Assembly (NCBI GenBank): GCA_037482015.1
Contig: JBBFKT010000003.1
Location: 116,645-180,644, forward strand
Length of the DNA: 64,000 nucleotides
Source of the DNA: Thermodesulforhabdaceae bacterium
Lineage (GTDB): Bacteria; Desulfobacterota; Syntrophobacteria; Syntrophobacterales; Thermodesulforhabdaceae
Direction: 5' to 3'
Part shown: piece after piece, positions 7,987 through 17,426 of the stretch
How the letters are laid out: each line of letters starts with the position of its first letter
How positions within the stretch are numbered: the stretch's first letter is position 1
Made by a program: the position numbers and the translations under genes
The notes under the pieces: model-generated
Database searches by the model: none
The model's input: the letters and a program-made list of their open reading frames with translations, nothing else
What the model was told of the DNA's origin: nothing

Positions 7987-9138
7987 TCATTTGAACTGGT
8001 ATGACCAGAAATAAATAGCCTCTCTCTTCTTGAGATAAGCTTCAACTTCAGGTGGAAAGTCGTGAGCTATGAAAATAGGGACAACATCCCCTACGATCTT
8101 TCCCTCTTTCTGAAGACGACCGATAATTCTATCAAACCGGCTGATTTCTTTTCTTGAAAGCCTGGTCTTGCATTCTCCTAAAATTGTAACTTCTTTATCC
8201 CCACGACGAGCCTTGCCAAAGACATTAATCTGATGTTCACCAATATAGCACCTGATCAGTTCCCCTTGAACTACGATGCCATATTTCTCAAGAAGGGGTG
8301 GTAGAGCCTGGTAAGCTCTGTTCTCAATTGAATAGCCTACGGAATCGGAAAGATCTTCAACTCGCTTGTGAATGAATTCCACTCTTGCGGTGAGGATATC
8401 AAGTCGTTTTTCTGTCTTTTTCTGGGCTTCCGCAAGCTCTTCGAGGCGCTGTTCTGTCAGCTTTTGAGCTTCTGCAAGTTCTTCAAGACGTTGTTCTGTT
8501 CGTTTCTGAGCCTCCGCAAGTTCTTCCACTCGCTGGGAAAGTCGATCAAGCCGCTCCTCTGTCTTCTTCTGGGCTTCCGCAAGTTCCTCGAGACGCTGTT
8601 CTGTCCGTTTCTGAGCCTCCGCAAGTTCTTCCACTCGCTGAGAGAGTCGATCCAACCTTTCTTCTGTTTTCCTTTGAGCTTCTGCAAGTTCTTCCATTCG
8701 CTGGGAAAGTCGATCAAGCCGTTCTTCTGTTTTCCTTTGTGCCTCCGCAAGTTCTTCCACTCGCTGAGAGAGTCGATCCAACCTTTCTTCTGTTTTCCTT
8801 TGAGCTTCTGCAAGTTCTTCCATTCGCTGGGAAAGTCGATCAAGCCGTTCTTCTGTTTTCCTTTGTGCCTCCGCAAGTTCTTCCACTCGCTGAGAGAGTC
8901 GATCCAACCTTTCTTCTGTTTTTCTTTGAACTTCTGCAAGTTCTTCGAGACGCTGTTCTGTCCGCTTCTGAGCCTCTGCAAGTTCCCCCACCACTGCAAC
9001 AAGTTTGTTAAAATCGTCTCTTGTAACAGCCTGGCTCAGATCTCGATAGACTCTACCCACGACCTTAGCAATAGACCTTGCGGGAGCGTCGCCCAGACTA
9101 GAAAGCAGTTCTTCATAAATTTCGTAAGTATCAATCAT
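7987..9138 (-). CDS. long coiled-coil protein with C-terminal PD-(D/E)XK-like domain (DUF3782-like)
   Basis: 383 residues. After a roughly 50-residue helical N-terminus comes a coiled coil to about residue 265, built from a 21-residue unit around ELAEAQRKTEERLDRLSQR and a shorter 11-residue variant (ELAEAQKRTEQ). The last 110 residues hold an alpha/beta domain with EHQINVFGKARRGDKEV, then ILGECKTRL. This fits a PD-(D/E)XK nuclease fold with E-x-K retained, but the usual first Asp is Asn here. AGGAG lies 11 bases before ATG 9138. Two other coiled-coil nuclease-like genes lie at 12.5 and 18.2 kb. Cellular role unknown; proteins of this type are common in thermophiles and cyanobacteria. Confidence 0.8.
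   Translation of the reverse strand: MIDTYEIYEELLSSLGDAPARSIAKVVGRVYRDLSQAVTRDDFNKLVAVVGELAEAQKRTEQRLEELAEVQRKTEERLDRLSQRVEELAEAQRKTEERLDRLSQRMEELAEAQRKTEERLDRLSQRVEELAEAQRKTEERLDRLSQRMEELAEAQRKTEERLDRLSQRVEELAEAQKRTEQRLEELAEAQKKTEERLDRLSQRVEELAEAQKRTEQRLEELAEAQKLTEQRLEELAEAQKKTEKRLDILTARVEFIHKRVEDLSDSVGYSIENRAYQALPPLLEKYGIVVQGELIRCYIGEHQINVFGKARRGDKEVTILGECKTRLSRKEISRFDRIIGRLQKEGKIVGDVVPIFIAHDFPPEVEAYLKKREAIYFWSYQFK
8641..8945 (-). repeat. 126-bp in-frame tandem repeat within the coiled-coil gene
   Basis: Bases 8641-8766 and 8767-8892 appear identical, and a third partial copy begins at 8893 and diverges after about 30 bases. Each unit encodes 42 residues (two 21-residue coil units). Near-perfect identity at synonymous sites points to recent duplication by recombination or slippage, so copy number may differ between strains. 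Confidence 0.85.
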
Positions 9139-9238
9139 AAATCTAAAGCGCTCCTGAAAACCCGTTTTCGATTGATTCCAGCTAACAAATTATTTATACC
9201 AAAATACCCTGGAAAATCCAATTCAAGGATTCGATCAC

Positions 9239-10207
9239 ATGATAACGAAAAAAATAGGATTAAGAGAAGTTATTGAAGGAAGTGCTAAATTTTTTTCCAT
9301 GAAGTTCGGACTTTCCCTATTTAGCATGCACATTGAAGTTACTCGCCGTTGCAACGCCAGATGTTCTTTCTGCAACTACTGGAAAGAACGGCAAGAACGG
9401 GAAGAGCTAAGCGATTACTCGCCTATCGTGCGCAAATTCAGACCACTCAGTGTAACCCTAACTGGTGGAGAACCTCTTTTGCGTCGCGATCTTAAATACA
9501 TTATACGACAAATTGTTGAAAAAAATAGCTTTCTTTATATAAATTGCATCTCTAACGGTATTCTGATGACCCCCGACCGTGCTCTTTCTTTGTGGCAAGC
9601 AGGACTTACTCAAGTCTCTATTTCTCTTGACTTTCCGGATGAACGCCATGATGAACAAAGAGGCATAAAAGGTCTCTGGGAACATATAAGACTCCTATCA
9701 ACTGAATTGCCACGAACAGGTATCGACAACCTGACTTTCAACACGGTTATAATGCAAGAAAATCTGAAAGATCTGCCTGCTATTGTTAAATTTGCTTACA
9801 AACATGGCTGGAAGGTTTCATTTAGTACCTACAATCCGTATAAAAACCAAAATTTTGATCACAAACTGGATCCTGGTGAAATCCACAACATAGAAAAGAC
9901 GGTGGAACAGTTGCTAATGCTAAAGCGAACCTATCGAAACATTACCAATTCCGACTTCTATCTTAAGATGATTGTTTCTTACGTTCGAAACGGTGGCATC
10001 AAAGGATGTTTAGCTGGCAAAAAGTGGTTTCATGTTAGTCCCGATGGTCGCATAAGAAGATGTTCTGAAAAAGAGTTCCTGGGCAATTGGGAGGAAATAA
10101 ATATAAAAGATGTGTCTTTAACTGAATGCACGGAGTGCTGGTATGCCTGCCGAGGGGAAGCCGAAGCGCCGCTAGGCATATCTCGAATAATAGAATTGAA
10201 CCGATAG
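9239..10207 (+). CDS. radical SAM protein of unknown substrate
   Basis: 322 residues. The cluster motif is CNARCSFC in EVTRRCNARCSFCNYW, the SAM site TLTGGEPLL and a short Cys-rich C-terminus (RRCSEKEF, CTECWYACRGEAEA) that could bind an auxiliary cluster. The general plan matches MoaA/SPASM-like enzymes. It is a lone gene with an AAGGA site ten bases before the ATG, transcribed away from the coiled-coil gene. I do not recognise a specific pathway; the neighbouring thrC appears unrelated. Confidence 0.85.
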   Translation: MITKKIGLREVIEGSAKFFSMKFGLSLFSMHIEVTRRCNARCSFCNYWKERQEREELSDYSPIVRKFRPLSVTLTGGEPLLRRDLKYIIRQIVEKNSFLYINCISNGILMTPDRALSLWQAGLTQVSISLDFPDERHDEQRGIKGLWEHIRLLSTELPRTGIDNLTFNTVIMQENLKDLPAIVKFAYKHGWKVSFSTYNPYKNQNFDHKLDPGEIHNIEKTVEQLLMLKRTYRNITNSDFYLKMIVSYVRNGGIKGCLAGKKWFHVSPDGRIRRCSEKEFLGNWEEINIKDVSLTECTECWYACRGEAEAPLGISRIIELNR

Positions 10208-10341
10208 CATGCTTCTTAGCTACAGGAAGTAACTAATGTATTCTATGGAAGTAATAGGCTTGAAAGAAGTTAGGATTCCGAATGTTTCAAATTTTATAAA
10301 CTGTGAAAAGAAGCAGAATAAGACCCTAAAGGAGAAGGTGG

Positions 10342-11859
10342 GTGAATATGAAACTTAAGGATTTTCCAGAAGAAATAAGATCTTACATAATTCCAAAACC
10401 CGAAGGGGAATATTTTTACCGATGTCTTGGCTGTAGTAGAGAATACGGTGTTGAAAAGCTTTTATATGTATGTCCAGAATGTCGCGGAGTGCTAATGATC
10501 GAGGATAGACAATGGGATAGATTAAAAGCTATTCCAGGATCAAAGTGGCGTCAGATCTTCGATTACAGAAGCATGATTACGGAACCAGCTCTAAAGGGCA
10601 TTTATCGCTTTCATGAGCTTCTTGGGTCTATACTGCCACTGGAGCACATTGTCTATCTAGGGGAGGGCCATACTCCCATTGTAGCAGCCAACAGTCGCCT
10701 GATGGATTGGGTTGGGCTTCCGTTCTGGTTCAAAAACGATGGACAAAACCCCAGTGCGTCCTTCAAAGATCGAGGTATGGCAAGCGCTTTTAGCTATCTT
10801 CGTCATTTAATTAAAACTCAGGGGCTAACCAACGTTCTTGCTATTTGCGCTTCTACCGGAGACACATCTGCCGCAGCAGCTTTGTATGCATCTTACCTTG
10901 TGGAAGATGTTCGCTCTGTTGTGCTCCTTCCTCAAGGCAAAGTAACACCACAACAGCTTGGGCAGCCTCTTGGAAGCGGTGCCACTGTAATTGAGCTACC
11001 GGGTGTATTCGATGACGCTATGAAGGTTGTTGAATATCTTTCTGAACATTACCCTGTAGCACTTATGAATTCTAAAAATGCATGGCGCATTCTGGGGCAG
11101 GAGTCTTACAGCTTCGAAATTGCTCAGCAGTTTGACTACAATATGGATGGACTCGCAGTTGTTGCTCCTATTGGTAACGCCGGAAATATCACAGCAATTA
11201 TAAATGGATTTCTCAAGCTTTACGATATAGGAATCATAACACGCCTTCCTACTATAATAGGTGTTCAGTCTGAACATGCCAACCCGGTGTATCTATACTA
11301 CCTTGAAAAAAGCCGAGAAAAACGAGTTTTCCAACCGGTTTCAGTGAAGCCAAGCGTGGCTCAGGCAGCCATGATTGGAAACCCTGTGTCTATGCCCAGG
11401 GTCATAGAATTAGTGGAACGCTACAGAGAAACCTACGGTTCTGAGGAAGGGTTCCTGACTGTTGAGGTTTCGGAACAGGAAATTATGGATTCCATGCTCA
11501 CAGCAAACCGAAACGGCCATATAGCCTGTACTCAAGGGGGAGAGTGTCTTGCAGGAATAAAGAAGTTAACGGAAACGGGAACGCTTCCTCGCCGAGTCAA
11601 CCGAGCTGTATTAGATGCCACCGCTCATGCACTTAAGTTTTCTGTTTTTCAGGAAAAATATTTCACCAATACCTTTGAACCAGAATACAATGTGGTTCCA
11701 AAGACTGAACTTCAGAACCGACCTATCATTGTAAAACTTCCAGAAGGAGTGCCAACACCCAGCGCAGGTAAAGTCCTTGATAAAGAAGAATTTCGTCAGT
11801 TCATAGAAGCGGCGGCGAAAAAAATAGCGGAAGTTCTGGGAATTAACGGCAACAGATAA
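10342..11859 (+). CDS. thrC: threonine synthase
   Basis: 505 residues, a PLP-dependent fold-type II enzyme converting O-phosphohomoserine to threonine. An N-terminal zinc-ribbon-like segment (CLGC ... CPEC) precedes the catalytic core. The PLP lysine is in NPSASFKDRGM, the phosphate loop is IGNAGNITA, and the substrate region ASTGDTSAAAALYA is typical. The start could be GTG 10342 or ATG 10348: AAGGAG lies seven bases before the GTG, and a second AGGTGG lies six before the ATG. A gamma-carbonic-anhydrase-like gene follows after 25 bases, probably in the same transcript. Confidence 0.93.
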   Translation: MNMKLKDFPEEIRSYIIPKPEGEYFYRCLGCSREYGVEKLLYVCPECRGVLMIEDRQWDRLKAIPGSKWRQIFDYRSMITEPALKGIYRFHELLGSILPLEHIVYLGEGHTPIVAANSRLMDWVGLPFWFKNDGQNPSASFKDRGMASAFSYLRHLIKTQGLTNVLAICASTGDTSAAAALYASYLVEDVRSVVLLPQGKVTPQQLGQPLGSGATVIELPGVFDDAMKVVEYLSEHYPVALMNSKNAWRILGQESYSFEIAQQFDYNMDGLAVVAPIGNAGNITAIINGFLKLYDIGIITRLPTIIGVQSEHANPVYLYYLEKSREKRVFQPVSVKPSVAQAAMIGNPVSMPRVIELVERYRETYGSEEGFLTVEVSEQEIMDSMLTANRNGHIACTQGGECLAGIKKLTETGTLPRRVNRAVLDATAHALKFSVFQEKYFTNTFEPEYNVVPKTELQNRPIIVKLPEGVPTPSAGKVLDKEEFRQFIEAAAKKIAEVLGINGNR

Positions 11860-11884
11860 TAAAAAATCTGGAGGAAATATCTTT

Positions 11885-12442
11885 ATGGAAGGTGTATTGA
11901 GCTTTAAAGGCGTTTATCCCCAAATTGCCGATGACGTTTACATTGCACCGGGCGCCATAGTCATAGGAGATGTGGTAGTTGGTTCAAAATCAAGCATATG
12001 GTTTTATACCATTGTGAGAGGCGATGTAAATTTCATAAGGATAGGTGAAGAAACAAACATTCAGGATCATTCAATGCTTCACGTTACCACCGATACTTTT
12101 CCACTTTATATTGGAAATCGAGTCACAGTCGGTCACAGAGCCGTAATTCATGGATGCACCATAGGTGATGAATGCCTTATAGGAATGGGGGCAATTATTC
12201 TGGATGGTGCCAAAATAGGCAAACACTCAATTGTAGCAGCCGGTGCGGTAGTTCCACCAGAAACGGAAGTACCTGAACGCTCTCTCGTAATGGGGATTCC
12301 CGGAAAAGTTCAGAAACAGCTATCTGACGAAGAAGTGGATCGAATTATTGAGACTGCAAAGCACTATGTGCGCCTTGCTGGGGAGTATATGAAGCCCAAA
12401 TATCTCGAAAGCGACAAAATCATTAGAGGCTTTGTTCGCTAA
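11885..12442 (+). CDS. gamma-class carbonic anhydrase family protein
   Basis: 185 residues forming a left-handed beta helix of hexapeptide repeats (YIGNRVTVGH, CTIGDECLIGMG, AKIGKHSIVAAGA). The three zinc-ligand histidines of the family are plausible in MLHVTT and VGHRAVIHGC. Members include Cam-type carbonic anhydrases and proteins annotated YrdA/PaaY, so activity needs proof. GGAGGAAA lies upstream of the ATG. It is probably co-transcribed with thrC, a common but functionally unexplained pairing. Confidence 0.9.
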   Translation: MEGVLSFKGVYPQIADDVYIAPGAIVIGDVVVGSKSSIWFYTIVRGDVNFIRIGEETNIQDHSMLHVTTDTFPLYIGNRVTVGHRAVIHGCTIGDECLIGMGAIILDGAKIGKHSIVAAGAVVPPETEVPERSLVMGIPGKVQKQLSDEEVDRIIETAKHYVRLAGEYMKPKYLESDKIIRGFVR

Positions 12443-12499
12443 TAATTTGCTTAATTGGAAGACTTACCCACCGTAAATTAAATTGCGGCAAAAGACGAG

Positions 12500-13381
12500 C
12501 TATAGAACTATAACCCCCAGTTGATCGGCCAAGTCCGACGCCTGGGGGTTAACTTCTTTACCAAGGACTACTCCAATAGTTTCAATCCCATAAGTCCTAG
12601 CTATAATATCAGCTCTTACCGATGCTCGTTCTACATCTTTTAGATCAACAGTAATAGACACTTCGAAAGCTAAAAGCACCTCTTTAGCTTGGAGATCTTT
12701 CGTAATTCCTCTAACAACACCATCCAAAAGAAGACCTTCCTGCTTTTCGCTTTCACTAATCAAACCCTTATCAACTGCATCTTCCAGCACTTCAGCAAGA
12801 TCTTCTATGCTAATCAACCTGCACCTTCTAATAAGTCGCCCAAAATATGCTGGCGCTCTAAATCTGACTTTCATCTCAAACATCTCGCCTTTAAGATCTG
12901 CAACATCCTGTTTAAGAATTGCCAGCTCTTTCTTGATTTTTTCAATCTCTTCCTTGAGAGCAGCAACATCACGTTTGAGAATTTCCACATCTTGCTTGAG
13001 AATAGCTACGTCTTGTTTGAGAATAGCTACGTCTTGCTTGAGGACCCCCACATCTTGTTTCAGAGTAGATACATCTTGTTCCAAAACAACTGTTTTATTC
13101 TTAAGAACTCTAACATCCTCTTTAATAACGTATACGTCCACGGTGAGTTTATCTACATGAGCTGCCAGAGGCTTGAATTCTTTTTCGACAAAATGCTCGA
13201 ATTTCTGAGGGAGCATCAAAAGTTCGTCTGTAAGAATAAGCCGCCGCATTTCATCACGCCATTCAGGCCGCTCCCTCAAGGCTCTTACTATGTCGTTAAA
13301 GGTTGTAATCTGCATGCTAGATTTTTCTATTACCTCAAGTAAGATTTCAAATTCTCTACAAAAATAATTATAGTTGAACAC
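12500..13381 (-). CDS. heptad-repeat coiled-coil protein with PD-(D/E)XK-like domain
   Basis: 293 residues and a paralogue of the gene at 18.2 kb. The N-terminal helical module reads DIVRALRERPEWRDEMRRL followed by ILTDELLMLPQKFEHFV. Next is a coiled coil dominated by the heptad ILKQDVA and variants (LKQDVG, LKRDVA, LEQDVS). The C-terminal 120 residues contain LLLDGVVRG and LLAFEVSITVD, resembling a degenerate PD-(D/E)XK core where E-V-S replaces E-x-K. The GTG start at 13381 has no clear ribosome site. The alternative ATG at residue 23 would cut residues that align with the paralogue, so I keep the longer form. Function unknown. Confidence 0.78.
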   Translation of the reverse strand: MFNYNYFCREFEILLEVIEKSSMQITTFNDIVRALRERPEWRDEMRRLILTDELLMLPQKFEHFVEKEFKPLAAHVDKLTVDVYVIKEDVRVLKNKTVVLEQDVSTLKQDVGVLKQDVAILKQDVAILKQDVEILKRDVAALKEEIEKIKKELAILKQDVADLKGEMFEMKVRFRAPAYFGRLIRRCRLISIEDLAEVLEDAVDKGLISESEKQEGLLLDGVVRGITKDLQAKEVLLAFEVSITVDLKDVERASVRADIIARTYGIETIGVVLGKEVNPQASDLADQLGVIVL

Positions 13382-13443
13382 ACCTCAAACACCAAAAATT
13401 TTTCCAACATTACACGTCAATTTAGCTTTTATACCCCATCTTC

Positions 13444-14613
13444 TTATTCCTTTAACGATTTTATCTTTTCAGCCAAAGTATCACTTGGATAATTAAGAAC
13501 TCTGTCTTCCAAAAATCTAATGGCATCCTCTCTCTGTCCTAATTCTACAAGATACTCAGCATACTCAATGGCAAGCTTGTCACTGGAGTTATCAGAAGCC
13601 AGCGCATCACGGTAAAGATCCAGGGCTTCATTCACATGTCCAAGATCTCTATGAATCCTTGCAAGTCTTTTAAGAGCCTTAGGATGACCAGGAAGAATTG
13701 TCAAAGCTTTATGCAGAGCTTCCGCCGCCCCGTAAAAATCCTGTGCCTTGAAAAGTTTCTTCCCCATGGAAATGTAGATTTCCCCAACTTCTGGCGAAAG
13801 TCCTTCCCCACTCCACGAAATTCTGGAAAGGAGTGCAGACACATCATCATAAAGCCTCCAGGCCTCCTCGTTGAAAGGATTATGCTGTATGTGAAGCTTC
13901 ATAAGATCACGGGCATCTTCCAGAAAACCGGCAGCAATAAGAGCATTGAAGGAATTGAATACGACATCCTGATCGAAAGGGGTTTCGTGAAAAGCTTGCT
14001 GAAAATGATCCAGAGCCCCCATAAGATCTCCCGACTCCCATAGTATCACTCCCAGGTTGTTGTGAGCTCGAGCGTGACGAGGGTTATGTTCAAGAGCCAT
14101 CTCAAAACACATTTTTGCTCTGTCCACCTTGCCCTTTTCATACTGAGATTCCCCTTCTTTTACCAACAGATCCGACATGTTATCATCGTGAGTAACTTCC
14201 TGGGGCTTCGACAATGTTTCCACGGAAGGAGAGCAAATTTCAACGGGGATGTTTTCAAATTCTTTCAGACGTTCTCTAATTTCATCGTCCCAGGGGTTAC
14301 GAGCAAGATATGCCTTAAGCACATCTAAAGCGTTATCCTTCTGACCAACTGTCATAAAAATATTCGCACATTGTTCAATGACTTCCGGATCGTCAGGATC
14401 GATCATAAGAGCTTCATTGATCTTCTCAACTGCTTCTCTGTATTTTCCTTTCTGCCACAAGACCTTACTAAGTCCGCAAAGAGCCTGAGTATAATAAGGA
14501 TCCAGTTCTAAAGCTTGTTCAAAAGATCGACAAGCTTCGTCAAAATTCCCTTTAGCAAGCCATTCTTTACCTTCATCAAACCATTCCTGAGGCAACTTAA
14601 ATACTTGATCCAT
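13444..14613 (-). CDS. TPR-repeat protein
   Basis: 389 residues, nearly all tetratricopeptide repeats: GNFDEACRSFEQALELDP, GKYREAVEKINEALMIDP, GKVDRAKMCFEMALEHNP, GDLMGALDHFQQAFHETP, QDFYGAAEALHKALTILP and GHVNEALDLYRDALASD. No signal peptide or catalytic domain is seen, so it is probably a cytoplasmic scaffold. Three in-frame ATGs cluster at the 5' end; ATG 14613 is chosen because GGAGGAG sits six bases before it and would itself overlap an upstream ATG. No functional context is apparent. Confidence 0.88.
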   Translation of the reverse strand: MDQVFKLPQEWFDEGKEWLAKGNFDEACRSFEQALELDPYYTQALCGLSKVLWQKGKYREAVEKINEALMIDPDDPEVIEQCANIFMTVGQKDNALDVLKAYLARNPWDDEIRERLKEFENIPVEICSPSVETLSKPQEVTHDDNMSDLLVKEGESQYEKGKVDRAKMCFEMALEHNPRHARAHNNLGVILWESGDLMGALDHFQQAFHETPFDQDVVFNSFNALIAAGFLEDARDLMKLHIQHNPFNEEAWRLYDDVSALLSRISWSGEGLSPEVGEIYISMGKKLFKAQDFYGAAEALHKALTILPGHPKALKRLARIHRDLGHVNEALDLYRDALASDNSSDKLAIEYAEYLVELGQREDAIRFLEDRVLNYPSDTLAEKIKSLKE

Positions 14614-14710
14614 CGCCATCTCCTCCATCGTATTTTAGGTGAGAATTTTCAACTGAATTCATTTTATACTATTTCAGCAAAAACAATTCCAGTATTATAG
14701 TTTTTTGTAA

Positions 14711-14739
14711 TTGAAAGACGGTACAATTTTGCATAAAGA
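14711..14739 (+). promoter_or_regulatory. possible sigma-70 promoter for the thioesterase gene
   Basis: TTGAAA (14711-14716), 17 bases, then TAAAGA (14734-14739), within an AT-rich 200-base intergenic stretch between divergent genes. The -10 box is a weak match, so this is only a candidate. Confidence 0.3.
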
Positions 14740-14816
14740 TAATATGTGAGCTTTTTGCCAAAAAACGACTTATTTTACACTTTTCACCCGCTAACCCTCA
14801 AACAAAAGGAGGTGTT

Positions 14817-15230
14817 ATGGCTCTTCCATCCCTTAAAGAGGGTTTAACTCACGAAGTATCCCTTAAAACTTCCCAGGAACATTCAGCTCAAAAGTTTTTC
14901 CCTCATCTACCAAACGTTTTTGCCACCCCATTTTTAGGGGGACTCATGGAACAGGTTTGCGCCGAACTGATACAGCCTCATCTCGAAGAAGGTGAACAAT
15001 CTGTAGGAGCCGCAATGGACCTGAAACACCTGGCACCAACACCTCTTGGCATGACTGTAACAGCGAAAGCTACTCTCAAGGAAGTCAAAGGTAAACAACT
15101 CATTTTCCACGTTGAAGCCTTTGATGAAGTAGAAAAAATCGGTGAAGCAACTCACCAGCGATTCATAATTAACGCCGAAAAATTCAACCAGCGTGTTGCA
15201 CAAAAGGCTCAGGCAAAAAGTACTTCCTGA
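14817..15230 (+). CDS. hotdog-fold thioesterase, fluoroacetyl-CoA thioesterase (FlK)-like
   Basis: 137 residues of the FlK-like hotdog family. The motif FATPFLGGLMEQVCAELI carries the conserved Thr and Glu, and LKHLAPTPLGMTV carries the conserved His, matching the Thr-Glu-His set of FlK. Family members hydrolyse small acyl-CoA thioesters or act as housekeeping thioesterases; the fluoroacetyl activity itself is special to one producer. AAAGGAGGT gives a strong ribosome site. It stands upstream of an ADP-forming acyl-CoA synthetase, so an acyl-CoA role is reasonable. Confidence 0.87.
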   Translation: MALPSLKEGLTHEVSLKTSQEHSAQKFFPHLPNVFATPFLGGLMEQVCAELIQPHLEEGEQSVGAAMDLKHLAPTPLGMTVTAKATLKEVKGKQLIFHVEAFDEVEKIGEATHQRFIINAEKFNQRVAQKAQAKSTS

Positions 15231-15300
15231 TATTACCATCTCCCGCTCCTGGTAATCACGTTCTCAAGACAATTTTCTCTGCTTCATATTTAACAATCTT

Positions 15301-15332
15301 CCGTAGGAGCAATTTCTCCTCTGCTCCTACGG
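15301..15332 (+). terminator. perfect 11-bp stem-loop between thioesterase and acyl-CoA synthetase genes
   Basis: CCGTAGGAGCA (15301-15311) pairs exactly with TGCTCCTACGG (15322-15332) across a 10-base loop. There is no T-run after it on the plus strand, so termination is uncertain. It may be a REP-like unit or an RNA-stabilising hairpin. Confidence 0.45.
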
Positions 15333-15398
15333 CTTAAAAGTCATGTTTAAGAAATTACCTTTGTTTCACTAACACTAACACCATGGAGGGTAACAACC

Positions 15399-17426
15399 AT
15401 GACGGATGCCCTGAAAGGACTTTTTCAACCAAGAAGTGTAGCTGTAATTGGTGCATCCGATAACCCGGCAAAACTTGGGCATACTATACTGAAAAATATC
15501 GTTGACAGCGGATTCCAAGGAGCCATCTATCCTATCAATCCAAAGGCTCCGGAAATTTTAAATCTAAGGTGTTTTAAAAGTGTAGCCGATGTGCCTGACT
15601 CCATAGACATGGCTGTAGTTGTCGTGCCAGCACCAGCGGTACCTCAGGTTATAAGCGAATGTGGAGAAAAAAGAATAAAAGCTGCTGTAATTATCACCGG
15701 CGGATTTGCGGAAGCAGGGCCTCAAGGAGAAAAGCTCCAGCAAGAAATCGTCAATATAGCTAAACAAAACGACATCAGGCTACTTGGACCTAACTGTCAG
15801 GGAATTAACATACCTTACCTTCCCATTTGTGCATCCTGGCCTCTTCTTACCGCAAAGGGTCGCGTGGCAGTTATAAGTCAGAGCGGCACGGTGGGAGCCG
15901 CTATGATGGATTGGTTTTCTAGAGAAGGTTTAGGAGTTTCCGCTTTTGTAAGTCTTGGTAACCGATGCGATATTGATGAAACAGATCTCGTAGCCTATTT
16001 TGGAAAGGACGACAAAACTGCCGTTATAGCGCTCTACATTGAAGGGCTTAAAAATCCCGAAGCCTTCAAACAAGTTCTTGAATCGGTTCAAAAACCCATT
16101 GTGCTCCTAAAATCTGGTAGAACTCCCAAAGGAATAAAAGCCGCCGAATCCCATACAAGATCACTTGCAGGCGATGACGCCCTTTACAATGCTCTGTGCC
16201 GAAAGTATCAGATACATCGTGCTGACACAATAGAAGAATTCTACGATCTTGCTAAAGCCTTTGCCTATCTCCCCAAGCCCAGTGGTAATAAGATATTCTT
16301 CGTTACCACATCTGGTGGAGCTGGTATTCTTGCCACGGATCAAGCGGAAAGGGAAGGCCTCGATGTAGCTTCTCTTCCTGAAGATCTGGCCATACAACTT
16401 AAACCTATTATTCCCCCCCATGCTATCTGCTCCAATCCGCTTGATCTCACGGGCGATGCCACGGCAGCTATGTTTGGAGAAGTGATAAGAATAGTTCGCA
16501 GTTCCTACGACATTGTGGGAGTAATCTTTGGTGATCCAGTGGTAGGGGCTTCAGATGTCGTAAATCCATCCAGTAATGAACTAGTAATATTCCTTGGAGG
16601 AGCTGATGTAGAAGAAGCAGAGAAACAGAAAATGCATCAGATAGGCATACCTGTGTTCCCTACTCCAGAACGGGGAGTGCACGCCATAGCCCAACTTGTC
16701 CCGCCCGATAAGAAAGGCAAAAAGGAACTTCCTTACTCTATGCCCAAATTAGACTCTCTCCCGGATAATTCAGAGCTTCTAACACCTTCGCAAGCTCTTA
16801 CATTTCTGAAGGAGGCAGGCTTTCCATGCGTCCATTTTCAACATGCCGAAAGCGCAGGTAAAGCAGTGCATATAGCTCATCTCATGGGATTTCCTGTTGC
16901 GGTTAAGATCGATTCAGCTCTTGTAGCCCATAAAACCGATGTTGGTGGAGTAATTCTTAATGTTCAATCGGCTACGGGGGTGCGCCGCGCTTTTGAGCAG
17001 ATACGCGAAAGGTTTTCTCAGGTCTTTCCATCCCTCCCTTTTCCCGGTGTGGTCATAATGCCTATGGCTGAGCGGGGACAAGAGTTTATAATGGGCGCAC
17101 ACAGAACGCCCGATTTCGGAACGGTAATTCTCTTTGGACTGGGTGGTCTTTATGTTGAACTTTTCCAGGATGTTTCTATAAGGCTCCTTCCCGCAAGCCG
17201 AAGAGATATCGACGACATAATAAGCGAGACTAAAGCATCCGCTTTCTTTGCTGGCATTCGGAATAGAGAACCTCTCGATAAGAAAGCCATTATAGACGGA
17301 TTGGAAACGCTCGCCAGACTTATGGAAGAACACCCTGAAATTGTTACTATAGACATCAATCCACTCATAGCTTATCCCGAAGGCTATGCGGTGGTCGATG
17401 CGCGTATAATTATCAGGAAGTCCTAG
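15399..17426 (+). CDS. acdA: ADP-forming acetate/acyl-CoA synthetase (fused alpha-beta)
   Basis: 675 residues. Order: CoA-binding Rossmann domain (SVAVIGASDNPAKLG), succinyl-CoA ligase-like domains with the phosphohistidine loop AESHTRSLAGDDALYNA near residue 250, then a C-terminal ATP-grasp domain (FPVAVKIDS, VVIMPMAERGQEFIMG, DINPLIAY). This is the fused ACD architecture, interconverting acyl-CoA + ADP + Pi with acid + CoA + ATP. In anaerobes it makes ATP from acetyl-CoA or works in acid activation; direction and chain length are not visible. GGAGGG precedes ATG. The last 14 bases overlap a convergent aldolase gene. Confidence 0.92.
   Translation: MTDALKGLFQPRSVAVIGASDNPAKLGHTILKNIVDSGFQGAIYPINPKAPEILNLRCFKSVADVPDSIDMAVVVVPAPAVPQVISECGEKRIKAAVIITGGFAEAGPQGEKLQQEIVNIAKQNDIRLLGPNCQGINIPYLPICASWPLLTAKGRVAVISQSGTVGAAMMDWFSREGLGVSAFVSLGNRCDIDETDLVAYFGKDDKTAVIALYIEGLKNPEAFKQVLESVQKPIVLLKSGRTPKGIKAAESHTRSLAGDDALYNALCRKYQIHRADTIEEFYDLAKAFAYLPKPSGNKIFFVTTSGGAGILATDQAEREGLDVASLPEDLAIQLKPIIPPHAICSNPLDLTGDATAAMFGEVIRIVRSSYDIVGVIFGDPVVGASDVVNPSSNELVIFLGGADVEEAEKQKMHQIGIPVFPTPERGVHAIAQLVPPDKKGKKELPYSMPKLDSLPDNSELLTPSQALTFLKEAGFPCVHFQHAESAGKAVHIAHLMGFPVAVKIDSALVAHKTDVGGVILNVQSATGVRRAFEQIRERFSQVFPSLPFPGVVIMPMAERGQEFIMGAHRTPDFGTVILFGLGGLYVELFQDVSIRLLPASRRDIDDIISETKASAFFAGIRNREPLDKKAIIDGLETLARLMEEHPEIVTIDINPLIAYPEGYAVVDARIIIRKS

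Noticed and set aside
8368-9276. 302-codon plus-strand open frame, and a 181-codon minus-strand frame at 8457-9002
   Set aside because: Both are out-of-frame shadows of the repetitive coiled-coil gene; their own repeats follow the 126-base repeat and lack recognisable starts or domains.
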